Assembly (NCBI GenBank): GCA_963281255.1
Contig: OY725489.1
Span: forward strand, 3,038,001-3,102,000
Length of the DNA: 64,000 nucleotides
Direction of reading: 5' to 3'
From: Aphrocallistes beatrix
Taxonomy: Eukaryota > Porifera > Hexactinellida > Sceptrulophora > Aphrocallistidae
Shown one piece after another: positions 50,490-62,644 of the stretch. How positions within the stretch are numbered: position 1 is the stretch's first letter; every line of letters begins with the position of its first letter. A model generated the notes under the pieces. It was given only the letters and a program-made list of their open reading frames with translations. It was not told the origin of the DNA and made no database searches. A program made the translations under genes and the position numbers.

Positions 50490-50668
50490 GACAGGGTCGC
50501 TTATTATGAACCCGCTTAATATGAACACTCGTATATTATGAACAAACACTCTGGTCCCATATCGACAGACTCCATAGGATTTGTATTAAGGCGAGTTCGC
50601 TTAATATGAAGTCTCTCTATTGTGAACAGGATTTTGATCCCCAGGGGGTTCATAATAAGCAGCATGTA
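50490..50668. mobile_element. pogo/Tc1-like MITE
   Basis: ACAGGGTCGCTTATTATGAA at the left and GGTTCATAATAAGCAGC at the right. Inner GCTTAATATGAACAC and CGCTTAATATGAAG words repeat. Single termini of the same family occur near 21240 and 43205. It abuts the piggyBac fragment. Confidence 0.65.
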
Positions 50669-51033
50669 TTAGTCGCGTTATAATGAGAAACTTAGATCAG
50701 ACAGAATCTTATATATGTAACTAGCTTCATTGCCTGTAATTTTTCTAGATTTAATTAATAACGACGACGCTATCGAAAATGTCGGAATTGAACGAAAAGG
50801 TGGATACAATGAATAACAACCACACTATTCTCTACTGTTAATCTGGAACAGGACTGCAATTATATATTGGAACATCAATTTCTAAACATCCTGTACACGA
50901 TGGTCACCTACCAATTTTGGTGTGAATCCAACCAAACTAAATTTTGCAGGCTAGCGCTTACTGAAGGACGAACGTGTGACACCATCAATGCTAATAGGAG
51001 ATGTTCTCTAAAAATGCAATTTACTGCTCTAAT

Positions 51034-51738
51034 TCATTCATTCAAACTCACTTTAATTCCGTATTTGTTGGGCTTAGCTGGCATGTATTGGTGCACCACA
51101 CTCCTACCATAGAATTTGATCATCATTTCATCTACTGAGAGATCCCGAGCTGCTTTTATTAGTTTAGCAGAATTGGCATTCACAGATTTGAGTTGATTCC
51201 CGAGTTTGGCCTCAAAACGCTCCGCTGTATTTAGTTCCTTTGAGAGGAATTTGTTGTTCGTGAAATAAAGCATACTAAGCAGTTCTTCAAAGCGACCTCG
51301 GGTTGTGTGAGCTGCGAAATGTGGCTGATGGTAGATTTTAGACTCACTAAAATAGGAACGATGATTGGATAACGGCACGAGCGATGTCCAAAGGAGTTGT
51401 CCTATGAAACATTGTATCTCTTCATAGGTAGGTTCCTTCCAATCATAAAACTTATTTTGCTTACGATAGAGTTTGGTTTGTTCCAAAATGGTAACCATCT
51501 CATAAGAGCGGTAGATAGCATTGAATAATTTGATCGGCTCATTACAATCACGTAGGTACTGCCCGTACTGAGAGAGAGAATGCTGTTGGCTCGGCGGATT
51601 TAGATGTAGCATGTTGATAGGCTCTTCAATTGCAAGCGGTACTTTCTCAAACTTCTTCTCTGGCTTTCTGATTACGGAGAGTGCATTTTCATAAGGTTCC
51701 TTATAGAAAGGAAAGGTTTCGAGTTGTTTCTCAGACAT
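51034..51738 (-). pseudogene. PiggyBac transposase, N-terminal core exon
   Basis: 234 codons from the ATG at 51738. YEEIQCFIGQLLWTSLVPLS and AAHTTRGRFEELLSMLYF are the conserved N-terminal blocks. LSVDEMMIKFYG (Asp ~203) with HQYMPAKPNKYGIKV is the first catalytic block. After GIKV a GTGAGT splice donor (about 51041) ends the exon. The expected next exon is displaced. Coding similarity to the gene at 9114-10754 is only family level, so this is a different piggyBac lineage. Confidence 0.85.
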
Positions 51739-52629
51739 AACTGGATTATTGTGGAGCTTTGCATTTGTCGCGGTCCACAGTTGAGTAAAGAATCTTTCAA
51801 GAGACGTTTCTCTAGCATACAGCTTCTTCGATAGCCTTTTTTAGCAACTTGTTGTTCTCTTTTACGATTGGCCTCGATAGTATATACATACAGATCTGTA
51901 CGGCAGAACCCAGTTGAGGACCTCTGATCAGGATTGGGAATAAAGATATGCCGATTTTCCCTGTTCGTTGCGGCATGTGTATAGTAAGTTGGCATGTTGG
52001 CACTAATGTCGTGTTTGGGTACTAGCGAATGTGTTGCGTTGGTTGAACTGTGTCTCCTCTACTTCTTCACCGATATAGTAAATAGTGATAACGGCTTTCA
52101 AAGGCTTGGTAGCAGGATTGTAGTGGTAATCGAGTCGTTTCGCCATTTGCTCCCAATGTGGGCTAGAAGATCGCTTTCTTCTACAAGACTTTGTTTCTAT
52201 TCGAGAAGGTGGGAAGATTAAGTGTTGAGGGTCCGCATCTTCTTGATCTGAGTCGGAGGGAATTGTTGGGGTAGAAGAAGCTATCTGCAGCCGTCGCAGT
52301 GATTCAGTAGCTAATTGGCTAGCTGGACTGAGGAGGGGTGCGCTTGTGGTGTAAGAATCCACATCACCCTGTATTGTCTGTATTGGTGGTGTTTCAGCCT
52401 CGCTGGTGACACTGTGCATGGATTTCTGAGTTTCGAGATAACCATATAAATTGTCATCCACATCATATTCAGAAGGAGAATATTCAGAGAACTCATCATA
52501 TGAAAATTCTTGATCGTGCATTTGAAGGGTGTTAAGGAAACTACTACTACTACCATCTCCATGGGTAACTTCGTCTCCTTGCAGGTCATCCCAATTCGAA
52601 TGAGTGGGTTTATCAGATCTACTTGCCAT
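51739..52629 (-). pseudogene. PiggyBac acidic N-terminal region
   Basis: The ATG at 52629 opens MASRSDKPTHSNWDDLQGDE, a Ser/Asp/Glu-rich stretch (SYDEFSEYSPSEYDVDDN; SDSDQEDADPQ) and RRKRSSSPHWEQMAKRL, stopping at 52003. Between 52003 and 51738 the frame changes more than once before the core exon begins (LYARETSLERFFTQLWTATN leads into it). Acidic N termini of this size are usual in PGBD proteins. Either introns or decay explain the breaks. Confidence 0.65.
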
Positions 52630-52639
52630 TGATTGATTT

Positions 52640-53749
52640 GGTAAATATTCGATGTAGGTGGTATATGTTAAAGTATTTTAGAGCTAAAGGTATATATATA
52701 TAATATATGAATACGATTGCCATATGTTCGCTAATCAAGCATTTTTGACAAATGACGCACATGAGTTTTATAAAAATAGAAAAATTGTCAATTTCATCCA
52801 ATGTAAAATGTCATTTCGGATGACATGTGCATTTTTCTGCATTTGTGTGAAGAAAAATCAGCTTCAGACCTATCGGTGGATGAAGTCGGTGTGTGAAAGG
52901 TATGGAGAACAGAAAGCAAATTGTAAACTGGATAGATATTTTGCACTGTGCTGGTACATTGGATGAGCAAATTGAAATTCAGATGGACAACCAATGAAAA
53001 ATCGAACGGCGGCATCCGAAATTAAAAAATCGAGCCTTTCTTTGGGATAATTGGGGTTAATAAAAATGGATCGGTAATCGATTTTTCCTTTCATCCCCTA
53101 ATTTTCACAATTATGATCAAACCTGATCCATAATTATTAGAGATAATATTGGCTAATAGTATGTAAGCAATAAATAAATAAACTTGGTACGTGTATAAGG
53201 TATGTAAAAATGCTTCAAAATGCCAAGTAATACCGTACACAAAAGCTTCTATTTTCAGTTCAGTTCAAGAAATGACTTTTCACAATTTAGTCCAGCTACT
53301 CAGAGTCCGAAATGCCTTCCCAAACTGAACGCAATGACTCGATTCTAATAATAGAATCTAGTATTGGTAATGTGGATGTCACAATTACCCAATTATGCAG
53401 CTAATTTCCACAAGATTTGCAAATTGACTACATTAATTATTACTTACAAGGGGGAAGTTATATAGAGAAGTTGAGTCATTTGAAAAGTGGAGATGGCTAT
53501 CGGGAAACGCAGAAAGGAGTTCAGAACGCCATTGTCATAGAATAGATGCCTGTTGCCTTTTCCAACATCACCTGTTGTTTGATAATGTGATCTCTACAGC
53601 ATTGGTAATGGCCCCGCGTATTTGTTGTATTTGCTCTACTCGATATTTAGAACAACTGATGCAGCAAAGGTTTTGAGGGTGAACGTGTGGATAACTTCGA
53701 GACAAAATGGGAATGTTTTCACTCAAAGAAAAAAACGATGATGTGCAAA
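52640..53749. other. Intergenic, nothing recognised
   Basis: AT-rich. Overlapping short frames on both strands at 52.7-53.1 kb have no recognisable protein. A (TA)n tract lies near 52690. Confidence 0.4.
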
Positions 53750-53756
53750 CAAGAGC

Positions 53757-54116
53757 CAGGGCTGGGGTTGGTTAACCGATTTTAGGGCTCAGTCATTTTG
53801 GTTTCCTCCAGGGCGGTTAACCGGTTAACCGATGGCAATATAAATTAGTAAAAATATGGATTTTGGGACTAATCTTTAACCTGGTATTGATAATTTTATA
53901 ATTTTCAATGTTCTCGAAATATATTATATGATTATAAAATAGGAATTATACTGTGTTATCATATTTTTAGAATTAATATTCAGGAATCTCCGTAGAAAAA
54001 CAATGAAATTAGTTTAAATATTTATAAAATAAAGCCGATCGGTTACCCGATCGAGGATTTCCTTAACCGTTAACCGAGATTGACGGCGGTTAACCGGTTA
54101 ACCGAATCCAGCCTTG
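53757..54116. mobile_element. GGTTAACC MITE, copy 3, 7-bp duplication
   Basis: CAGGGCTGGGGTTGGTTAAC and GTTAACCGAATCCAGCCTTG ends. CAAGAGC is repeated exactly at 53750-53756 and 54117-54123. Internal palindromes match those of 42597-42944. Confidence 0.88.
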
Positions 54117-54123
54117 CAAGAGC

Positions 54124-54869
54124 TATCCAGGCTTTGCTGTGCATGCCCTGCGAAGTATTTTCAAGATACGATTTAGCAAAAAGATTGATTTGCGCAAATG
54201 TATAGTACAATCAACTCCCGTAATTTTGAACACGGATATGACGAAATACCCAATTTGATTTTTGGTCCCACCGTCATGGCATCACTAATACAGAATTACA
54301 TCGGTATCTTATAACGAAGTCCCCCTTATATCGTACTAAAATCGAGGTCCCTTCGAATTCGATAGAGTTCAATGTAATTTGAATTAGTGATGTAATACAT
54401 ATAAGTAAATGAGGTGCTACATAGCGCAAATTGATTTGTCATAACAAATTATTAAATTGTCCGAGACGGGATATCATACAGGGCATGCAGGCATACTTTG
54501 ACTACAATTCTGTGTGAAAATGATAAATCGACTTTCCAAATTGTGAATTCAGTTGATTATAGTAATGTCATTTTTTGCGTATAAAAGTCGATTGTTACAA
54601 ATGTGTGTGTTGAAGTGGAATTTAGTATACTTAATTGTGAAAAAATGCGAATTTCATTCAACAAGACAGCAAACAGAAGATGAAGATGCAATATTCTCAA
54701 CCTCGAAAAATCAATTCCGATATTATTGGGCAGTTGAGATGACATTTAAATTAAAAATAGAACAATGATTATAGCATCAGATTTAGAATCATATGAAACG
54801 AGCAGATTCCTTGTGCCCAAATAGACAGTTATTCACTCAATTGTAAATAGAATGAATGGCTAAAATTAA
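54124..54869. other. Intergenic; possible pogo-like words
   Basis: ACTCCCGTAATTTTGAACAC and GAAGTCCCCCTTATATCGTA around 54215-54330 recall pogo/Tigger ends, but no paired terminus was found. The 71-codon frame at 54553-54768 is not recognisable. Confidence 0.35.
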
Positions 54870-55401
54870 ATGTTTTGTAAATTTAGCGATTTTCTCTTGG
54901 AATTCTTCTTTCTTTTGTAACCTCGCATCCCTAAACAGATTTTCACAACTTTGCGGATTGAAAACTCGGAAAATTTTAGATCTAGAGCCATTTTTCTCAG
55001 CAAACGCCGGGGATTTCTACGAATCCGCTCCCACACAGCCTTCTAGAGTTAAAGAACCCTTATTGACGGCGGACGACCACTTCTTGCCTTGTCCGCAGCT
55101 CCTACAGTCTCCTTGTATTTTCTAATAATACGATTGACGAACTTTTGCCTCGATTCAGGAAACTTCAACAATTTCATTATTTCTGCATGCGTCCCCCCGG
55201 TATTGAATAATTCAATAATTCCACACCTATCTTGCCCGATTGGGAAGAAAATTTCAGAATCTGGTTATTTTGTGTAATTAAGTTAGATTTTTACAGTAAA
55301 GTGTCATTATAACTTAAAAATAGCTTGTATAATAATTATACACTCGTTATGCTTGGATTGGTGGTAGTCTAAATTGTGGACAGAACTTAAATCGCACCCT
55401 G
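54870..55401 (-). pseudogene. Tc1/mariner relic: terminus and DNA-binding domain
   Basis: The terminus at 55401 reads CAGGGTGCGATTTAAGTTCT on the minus strand, with TA outside. From about 55262 the frame gives EIMKLLKFPESRQKFVNRII, then DKARSGRPPSIR (GRPR-like hook), and after two in-frame stops (TAA and TAG around 55045) AVWERIRRNPRRLLRKMALD and EFSIRKVVKICLGMRGYKRK. These are the two helix-turn-helix units of a Tc1/mariner transposase. The catalytic domain and right end are missing. Confidence 0.7.
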
Positions 55402-55403
55402 TA

Positions 55404-55830
55404 CGACTAACAGAGATACCAAATTCACCGTTAATCTGATGATAGGTGAATTTGAGCATAAAGAAGTTTTATGCACAAGTTTGGGACAGTGCACAATCAG
55501 TTCCCAATTTATCGAGGAAATTGCGACAAAAGTAGGTACAGCTGAACAGGTCAATGTGACATATTGCACAGAGCGAAACGGCATTACCTCGCATATTAGA
55601 CGGGACAAGATGCACCAAAACCACTATTTAGACATGGTGGAAATGTACACGGAAGAAGAAATTATAATGGAGTATGGGTGGAGACAATTTCTGATATATT
55701 AGTACAAAAGACATGTAGACAAATTTGGAATGAAATTTCGATGGCAGCAGACAGAAAACCTTTCAAGAGAGGGAAACAGAACGTCACTCCGGTCAAATTG
55801 ACCATGGACAATATTTACCAATGGATGTAA
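55404..55830 (+). other. Unidentified open frames
   Basis: A frame at 55439-55702 (FEHKEVLCTSLGQCTISSQF...) is followed in another frame by TISDILVQKTCRQIWNEIS and a stop near 55830. The composition looks protein-like, but nothing is recognised. It begins exactly at the end of the Tc1 relic, so it may be part of an interrupted older gene. Confidence 0.3.
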
Positions 55831-56017
55831 AATAGAATTTCACAAATTAGAAGTCATCTGTACTTATTAGTTTTGATATTTCTATTGCATGTAGTTGTAG
55901 TGTATTGTATTAACATCTTAATAAACCTCCATTAATCTAAGCAGTGCCAAAAATTATACAATAATACAATAAATTACTAGGGCGAAGATTAAAATAATTT
56001 GATTAATCTAAAAATAT

Positions 56018-56194
56018 AGTTGACTCTCATTAGTACGTACACCAATGGACCATCAAAATGTGTACGTCTTATCTGGAGTTCGTACTAACCAAACTAGTTT
56101 GTATGCACGTACTTTAGTATGTAGGGGATTTATAAAGTGTATTCCTTACTACTCTACGTCCAATCCATGTTCGCACTAACGAGAGAGTCTACTG
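56018..56194. mobile_element. pogo/Tigger-like MITE
   Basis: TAGTTGACTCTCATTAGTAC at the left and GCACTAACGAGAGAGTCTAC at the right form imperfect inverted ends flanked by TA. GTACTAACC and GTACGTAC words repeat inside. About 177 bp. Confidence 0.65.
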
Positions 56195-56414
56195 TACAAA
56201 CCAAACACCATGTGCAAGTAGTCAGGGCCTCTGAGAGAATCAGAGATGCCCGGGCCACTGCTAGAATTTAGACTACAATTCCAATAAATGTAAACATGAG
56301 AATAAGTGATAAATATTATAGGATAATTTGCTGATGCCTCATCTAGTTGTTTTCTTCGTCTATTGCTAGCACCGCACCACTTTCAAATTTCCTTTTCATA
56401 TCTAATTAAGTACA

Positions 56415-56869
56415 CACTGCCTGGACTAAAGTATTCATACTAAGCTATTTAGTGAGTAAAGGGCATTTAATCTGTAAGAGATATGTTTAATTTAACGATT
56501 ACTCCACATTCGAATTCCTCAACATTCGAATTACTCACTTTATAAACTTTCCACTCGATTACCCTCCCATGTTAAACATTTTAACTGCTCCACCTCGTAC
56601 CACCAATGCCAGCATATACAATGGTGGCAACTCGTGATATATGTTATACGGTAACACATTCCAAAATACCAAAGTTGCAGGAGAATAATTATGTTAAATG
56701 TTCATAAAGTGAGTAATTTGAATGTAAAGGAAACGAATTTTGCTATATTTACAGTATTTGTTACTAATTAACTGTTATTTGACTTCACAAATGGATTAGT
56801 GTTATAACAATTTGTTTTTAAATTGCGTATTAGGGTGTATGACTACTTTGTCCATAGAGTCACGCAGTG
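56415..56869. mobile_element. Tc1-type long-TIR MITE, copy 3 (old)
   Basis: CACTGCCTGGACTAAAGTAT at the left and TATGACTACTTTGTCCATAG then GCAGTG at the right. The inner arms (TTAGTGAGTAAAGGGCATTT, CCACATTCGAATTACTCAC) match 20124-20596. More diverged than the other two copies. Confidence 0.65.
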
Positions 56870-57039
56870 TTGCCAGATGAGCTGCATATTGTTGTATAAT
56901 TTAGGATTAAAAAGGACCCTAAAAAGAGGTATACAACTTTTGGGAGGGGTTACGGAGGGGTTTTGCTCTAACCTATGCAGAATGCGGGAATAATAACAAA
57001 TGAGGAAATTAGCTCTTACAAAAGCGTTTTAAACCTATC

Positions 57040-57315
57040 CAGCGAACACTTCAGTTATCCGAACCCCTTGGTTGACCAAACTAAAATATACTAAATTTAT
57101 TAATGATGCATCCCTGAGTTGAGAATTGAAAGTAGTACACTGCCATCACTTTATGTACTATTGTTGATGCTTACATAGATCAATATGTATTTTATCCATA
57201 TTCATCATTATGAGTGCTTAGTACTACTGCCCAAATTTTCTATATAATTACATAACAACTTCAGTTATCCGAACCCCCTCGGTCCCAACCGGTTCGGATA
57301 ACTGACATCCTACTG
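57040..57315. mobile_element. pogo-like MITE
   Basis: CTTCAGTTATCCGAACCCC occurs near the left and again at ~57260. GGTTCGGATAACTGACATCC and CTACTG close the right side before TA. The repeated GTTATCCGAAC words in both orientations are typical of Tigger-type ends. Confidence 0.5.
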
Positions 57316-57400
57316 TACTTACAATATCAATTTAAAATGAAATTTGAATTGCCGAATCGGGATTGAATTGAAGGAAGGTGCTGTCGCGAAGTAATTTGGC
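57316..57400. repeat. Copy of a gypsy-edge segment (see 59702)
   Basis: ACTTACAATATCAATTTAAA through GGAAGGTGCTGTCGCGAAG recurs in direct order at 59702-59786, at the edge of the gypsy relic. Probably an LTR-kin fossil fragment. Confidence 0.6.
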
Positions 57401-58636
57401 ACCTAAGTAAAGTATACGTCCCAATTAACCTATTTATCCAATAGTTTAATTGGGACGTTAGGCATAAAACGGAGTACACAGCTAATTTAGCTAATTTAGC
57501 TAAATTAGCTAGTTTAGAGTTTCCACTACGTTGAAGCTGGTAATAACAAATAATGCCAATGTACGTGTATACCAGACGTACTTGTTCAAGTTAGTAAAGA
57601 GGAGCGTATTCTCTTGTTTATTATTTAGATACTATTTAATTAACTATATATGTATAAGTATCAGGTGTCGATGTCAAAAAGATATGCCTCTACCTTGCTC
57701 GAGGATTCTTTGCCTTTGTCGCTATAGATAACTTACTCCGAATGTAAGCTAGATATATCTTGCAAGCGATTCAATACCCCCTGGATGTTTTAGTTTTGAG
57801 AGGGCATTCAACTACAAATTTGCTCAGCTAGCAGACAATAAACAAAATATGCAGATATCCGAAAGAATGCGTGGTCATGTTGCAAATTAGATCAGAAGCC
57901 AGGGATTTTGTTGCGGTAGAATGGGACTCCGTTCTTCCCCACACTCTAAAATATGGACAGTAAAATGAATGGATACATGCGATTCGCATGGTTAGTAAAT
58001 AATCCACCACCACAGACATAGTAAAATTGGAAAACATCGAAGCGAAAGTATTGGTGACCAGGATTCAATAATAGCAAAGGATAGATAAAAGCTAGTTTGA
58101 ATAACGCCATCGTATTTTAACTCTACCTTTACAAGTTTGTTGTTTCGGAGATAATACACTTTGCAGCTTCTGACAAAATTATTTTTTTCTTACAAAGATC
58201 ACTTGAATCCTTGATCTCCAGAGGAATTACATTAGTCAAGCGATAACTCGATAATATAATTATACTTAGTCTAACATGAAAAAGTTATCAGTGGGTCAAA
58301 TCCCATGCGGGTCAGAATCTCACGCAACAGGTCTCTCAAAGTCACTCTGTCTGCAATGGTCAGCCCAGTTATCCATTTCTTTGAATAACCATTACAAATT
58401 ACTAATGGAACGAACGCATCAGTGAAGAAATAAACTCAAGATACAGGAGTTTATACATGATACTAATTTGCCAAACTTTGAGGGATAACGCTGATACGCT
58501 GAGCTCTTCAAAATAGCTCATCTCGTTCTTTAAACTTAATTCCCGATCGCTATCCTAAAAGTTCCCCTTATAAAGCTAAGCAAAGAGTTAACTGGGTTAT
58601 TACTTTATTGAATTAACGTACAAAATCATAATTAAA
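57401..58636. other. Intergenic, nothing firm
   Basis: A small tandem of TAGCTAATT lies at 57480-57515. Between 57830 and 58430 the minus strand has short peptide-like pieces that might be remains of a retroelement, but none could be assigned. Confidence 0.35.
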
Positions 58637-58659
58637 CTAGATAAAACATACAATATTAA

Positions 58660-58855
58660 TGTATTTAATTAAAAATCCTTTTTGACTTCCCAGAGTCGCC
58701 ATACGGATTTTAATTCCCATATTCTCATCCCTTAAATCTCCCAGCTCCTGTCTCAGAAGACGAACTTCATCGAATATGGCCACCCGTTCTTTTGCCTCAA
58801 GAGCATTTAGGATGGCTTTTGGCGACATTGATTGAGAGTGAGGAGTGAGTGTGGT
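58660..58855 (-). other. Coiled-coil-like frame, unidentified
   Basis: SPKAILNALEAKERVAIFDE followed by VRLLRQELGDLRDENMGIK has heptad-like Leu/Val spacing. The frame is cut at its N-terminal side by a hAT MITE (58856). It may be part of a retroelement or host protein; no family is recognised. Confidence 0.3.
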
Positions 58856-59273
58856 CAGGGATTCCAGAACTGGCAAAAAAAAAGTTGTACGTATTTTTTT
58901 TTGCCAACCGTTTACTTGCTACTTTATTTTTTCCTCCATTTTAGATTTAGTTTTACTCACTCACTACTTTTTTTTTTACTTGCTACTTATTTTTTGACCG
59001 ACATTTAGTTGACGTGAGGAGAAGAAATTATTGATTGAACAATATATGACAGAAACGAGGGTGCATCGAGGGATTTGCAGGAATATTTGAGTATTTCAGA
59101 AACATAATTTTCTTAATTTAACCATGTCCATTTCATCAGGTGTCCGGGAAATTTACTTACTACTTTTTTTTTGCTCGCCATCCAGAATATTTACTTACGA
59201 CCTTTTATTTTTCTCCAAAAAAATAAAAAGGTAGTGAGTAGCAAGTAAAAAAAAAGTAGCAAGTAAATCCCTG
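58856..59273. mobile_element. hAT-like MITE, 418 bp
   Basis: CAGGGATTCCAGAAC at the left and AGTAAATCCCTG at the right. AGTGTGGT (58848-58855) and ATTGTGGT (59274-59281) are an 8-bp duplication with one mismatch. The interior is built of TTTACTTGCTACTT-like words in both orientations. It splits the LTR-like repeat. Confidence 0.75.
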
Positions 59274-59281
59274 ATTGTGGT

Positions 59282-59640
59282 GTTTGTTTATTTGAGTGAG
59301 TGTGGTGTTTGTTTGTTTGAGAGTGAGGTGGATGTGTTATACTAACGATATTTATATAAGTTTCATTTCAATCAAAAAGAAATTTAAAATATGTGACCCA
59401 GAATTGAAATCCATGATCTAGAAATTTATCTGTATACATTGCAAACACCAAATATGGTTTCCAAGAAATAAGTGAGTTTTGCGAAATAAAACTGTTAGCT
59501 GAATCGTTGTTTCTTATTTAATTGCCAATGAACATGTGCCATTTACTGAAACCTTGACACTCACGACGAGATAGTGACAATTGAGAGACCTACATACGGA
59601 CACCGTATAACTCAGGCCAAGAGGACTAGGTCCTTTGGAG
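59282..59640 (+). repeat. LTR-like dispersed repeat, copy 2
   Basis: GGATGTGTTATACTAACGAT, CTAGAAATTTATCTGTATAC, GAATCGTTGTTTCTTATTTA and CTTGACACTCACGACGAGA match 46918-47255 in the same order. It lies beside the gypsy relic at 59700-62640 and may be its LTR. Old and broken. Confidence 0.5.
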
Positions 59641-59699
59641 AACTAAGTGCCAGAGAACTTAGAATCAATCACCTTGTTGGCCGTTGGTGAGACAATATG

Positions 59700-62640
59700 T
59701 ACGTACTTACAATATCAATTCAAAATGAAATTTGGAATTGCCGAATCGCGATTGAATTGAAGGAAGGTGCTGTCACGAAGTAATAATTTGAAGTAGCGGT
59801 GGTTATCGCTCGAGCAGGTAAGGTCGCGATATCATTGGCCACTGCGTGTCTTGGTTCACTAGCAATTGCGATTGGTTCGAGAGGCTCCCTTGACTGATGC
59901 TTCGGTTTATTTCTCTGGCAAATATGGCAGCTACGACGTGACATGCCCATCCGCTAGAAATGTGTTCTAGTCCTGCCGAGGGGATTCTTAACACCAGGGT
60001 GGGACTCATTATGATTTAGTGCGAGGATCTCATTTCTGAGCATAAAATGTACGACAAACCGTTGACCTTTATAAAGTAATCCATCGCTGATGTGCATCCT
60101 CGGTTATTCACGTTTGAATCTCCCTAGTTGGATTACACCACCATGCTCAAGCTGATCCAACGCCAGAGAGGTTGTCTTGTCAGTGCGTTGACCCTTCCTA
60201 ATACTTGACAATAGTTAGTCATGATTGGAAGTATAGAAAAAATGTCGTTCAAAATGTTCACCGTCATTATTAACATCATGATCTATCTTCGCTTGGCAGT
60301 CTTGAGAAGTAGCATGCAGCTGTATTTTCCGTCCTCTTCACGTAGTGGATCTCATATATAATTGCCTCCACCTCGAGAACAAATGCCTGCGGGTCTCTGT
60401 TTGCGCAGCCAACAGAGTGGATTGTGATCACATAAAAAGCGAACCTTCCGGTGCCCCTTGTAAGTAACCCCTCCGCTTTCTCGCAGCTGCGATGAGGGCC
60501 CAGCATTCTAATTCACCTCCGCTGTAATGTCTTGGGCTTGCTTCAGGCCTGATGAAGAGTAACCCAATGGCTTCAATCTCCCCATTCTGTCTTTCTGCGA
60601 AAGCACAGCCCTCACAACGACCGACGAAGCATCAGTCTGAAGGTACATGTCACTCTGCCAGCTTGGAAATGACAATAGTACTGGGTGCTTGGTTAGGGCA
60701 TCCTTTAGACTCACAAACGCGGTTTCAGCATTTCTGCCCCACACCCAATCGATCCCTTTTCGTATAAGCCTGCATAGGGTTCCGCCAAATGCGCCATACG
60801 TATCTTGAATGTATTCTCTGTAAAGATTTACCAGGCTAAGAAATCTCTGTAATTCCTGACGGTTCCGGGGATGGGGTGCGTTAGCAATCTTCGCAACTAT
60901 TCTCTGTACCGGGGTCCGTCTTTCCTTCGAAATAGTGTGTTCAACGAGCTCACCGGAGCTGGCGGCGAACCCACATTTGTCCCTGCGAAGTTGTATGTTT
61001 GCCCTTTGCAGCGCGACAAGCGTTTTGCGCAGGTCCCGAAGGTGTTTCTCAAAGGAGTCCGAGTTCACACAAACGTCGTCAATATATGAATCCGCATTTT
61101 CAACGGCTCTTAACGTAGCATCCATAAGCCTTTGATATGTCACTTGGCTGTTACAGAGGCCGAATACCATACGATTCATCTCCTAATGTCCCCGGGGTGT
61201 GGCAACAAAGGCCGTCTTATACTTGTCTTTTTCCTCAAACTCGACACACCAGTAAGCGCTAGCAGCATCAAGAAAAATAACTCCTTCCCGTGCATTATAT
61301 CTAAAATGTCCTTCGGGTTTGCCATTGGGTATGCATCTTAAACAGTCGCATATTGAGATCGTGATAATCGGCAACGAACCTCGTACTTTTCTTAGACACC
61401 AAGATTAACCGACGACACCACGGGGAGCTTGATGGGCGGCATACACCATTCGCTACATCTCATCCACTTGACTGTTTATCTCTCGCTCCATGTTTGGTGA
61501 GACTCTCCTCACGTTCTGCTTCACAGGGCGAGCGTTCCCAGTATCGATCATATACTTCGTTATGGAGGTTACTGCGGGTTTCTGAGGGTTCTCGGCGAAC
61601 ACGGAGGAAATTCCTCAAGAGGTTCGGTGAGGGTTTGTCTCAGGTGTCGAATGTCCTTTTTCCCCACAGCCTTGTCACCGCTTCTCGGGACAATACTTTC
61701 ACATGTGCGAACCTCCGCAGATAAAACATCCTTTAGCCGAATGTGACTGTTGCTTGGGGTGGCGACTCCATTGAGAGCTTCGAAATTGAGTCCTAGAGTA
61801 ATCAACTGTATCGCCCATAGGCATCTGGGCTTCTAATGTACTGTTAGCAGCAAGGATTGAAGGTGGTGGTTCGCTGCTGACATAGGTCAATACTCGTACT
61901 GCTACCTTCTTTATCTTTTCGAAATCTTTACTTCACATGTCCAGACGATAACCTCTTTCAGTGAGCTCTCGCTTGATAGTCTTGATCAAATCCCGACCCT
62001 GCTCTCCTTCGATGTCTTTTGGTAGCTGAGAAGCGAAGATTGGTGTGACGAATTTCATATCCACTCCAGCATGGAAAGCCTTCCGTCTTATTTCTAAAAA
62101 ATAATCATCAATCTGGTTCCCAGGCTCCCAATCTGACCCAGCGCTGTCCAACAGGCGGCCGCGTTGCCTGCTTCAATCTCCCCCTTTTTACCCACTTTTA
62201 GACAAATTTTCAAAAATTTTCCATATCATGCATCTCGTTTTCTCGTTGGTAGGGACATATGGCTGATAGACCATGGTCCTACCAATTCTTTTCAATAGAT
62301 ATCAGCTTCTATTGTTCACGATACAAATTGTCCAAAATGCCTCTATCCATACCTATCCCGAGTGCACGCCCCTGTATTGCGGCCCGCCACTAAATGGTAT
62401 GAAGTAGTAGTCCCGAAGTAAATATAGTCGGACAGCCCTGATCTGACCTATAGAGTTCCTGCACCATCTGATATTGTCAATAGGTGGGAAGATATCTTCC
62501 AGGGTCTTCAACGCACCTTCGATCGTCGTAGCGTCTTTTACGATGTCCCTAACCAATTCGCGTTCGGTGGGTCTGCAAAAAGTGCAGGTCCAGTAGCCAT
62601 TGAGAGTTTTGTTCACGTTGGATTGTAGTATTTATGTGAG
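59700..62640 (-). pseudogene. Ty3/gypsy retrotransposon relic
   Basis: Minus-strand order: a gag-like part (RELVRDIVKDATTIEGALKT near 62.5 kb; FVTPIFASQLPKDIEGEQGR near 62.0 kb); a zinc-knuckle/protease approach (KGCFICGGSHM, ~61.7 kb); reverse transcriptase (GVIFLDAASAYWCVEFEEKD ~61.27 kb; MVFGLCNSQVTYQRLMDATL and YIDDVCVNS ~61.1 kb); RNase H (MYLQTDASSVVVRAVLSQKD ~60.6 kb; HYVKRTENTAACYFSRLP ~60.3 kb); and the zinc-binding start of integrase (CHICQRNKPKHQ ~59.93 kb). The integrase core is not present. It is clearly broken, with around ten or more lesions, and is an old fossil. Confidence 0.85.
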
Positions 62641-62644
62641 ATCC

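Noticed and set aside
54553-54768. 71-codon frame as the catalytic part of the neighbouring Tc1 relic
   Set aside because: Wrong strand relative to the relic and no DDE motif.
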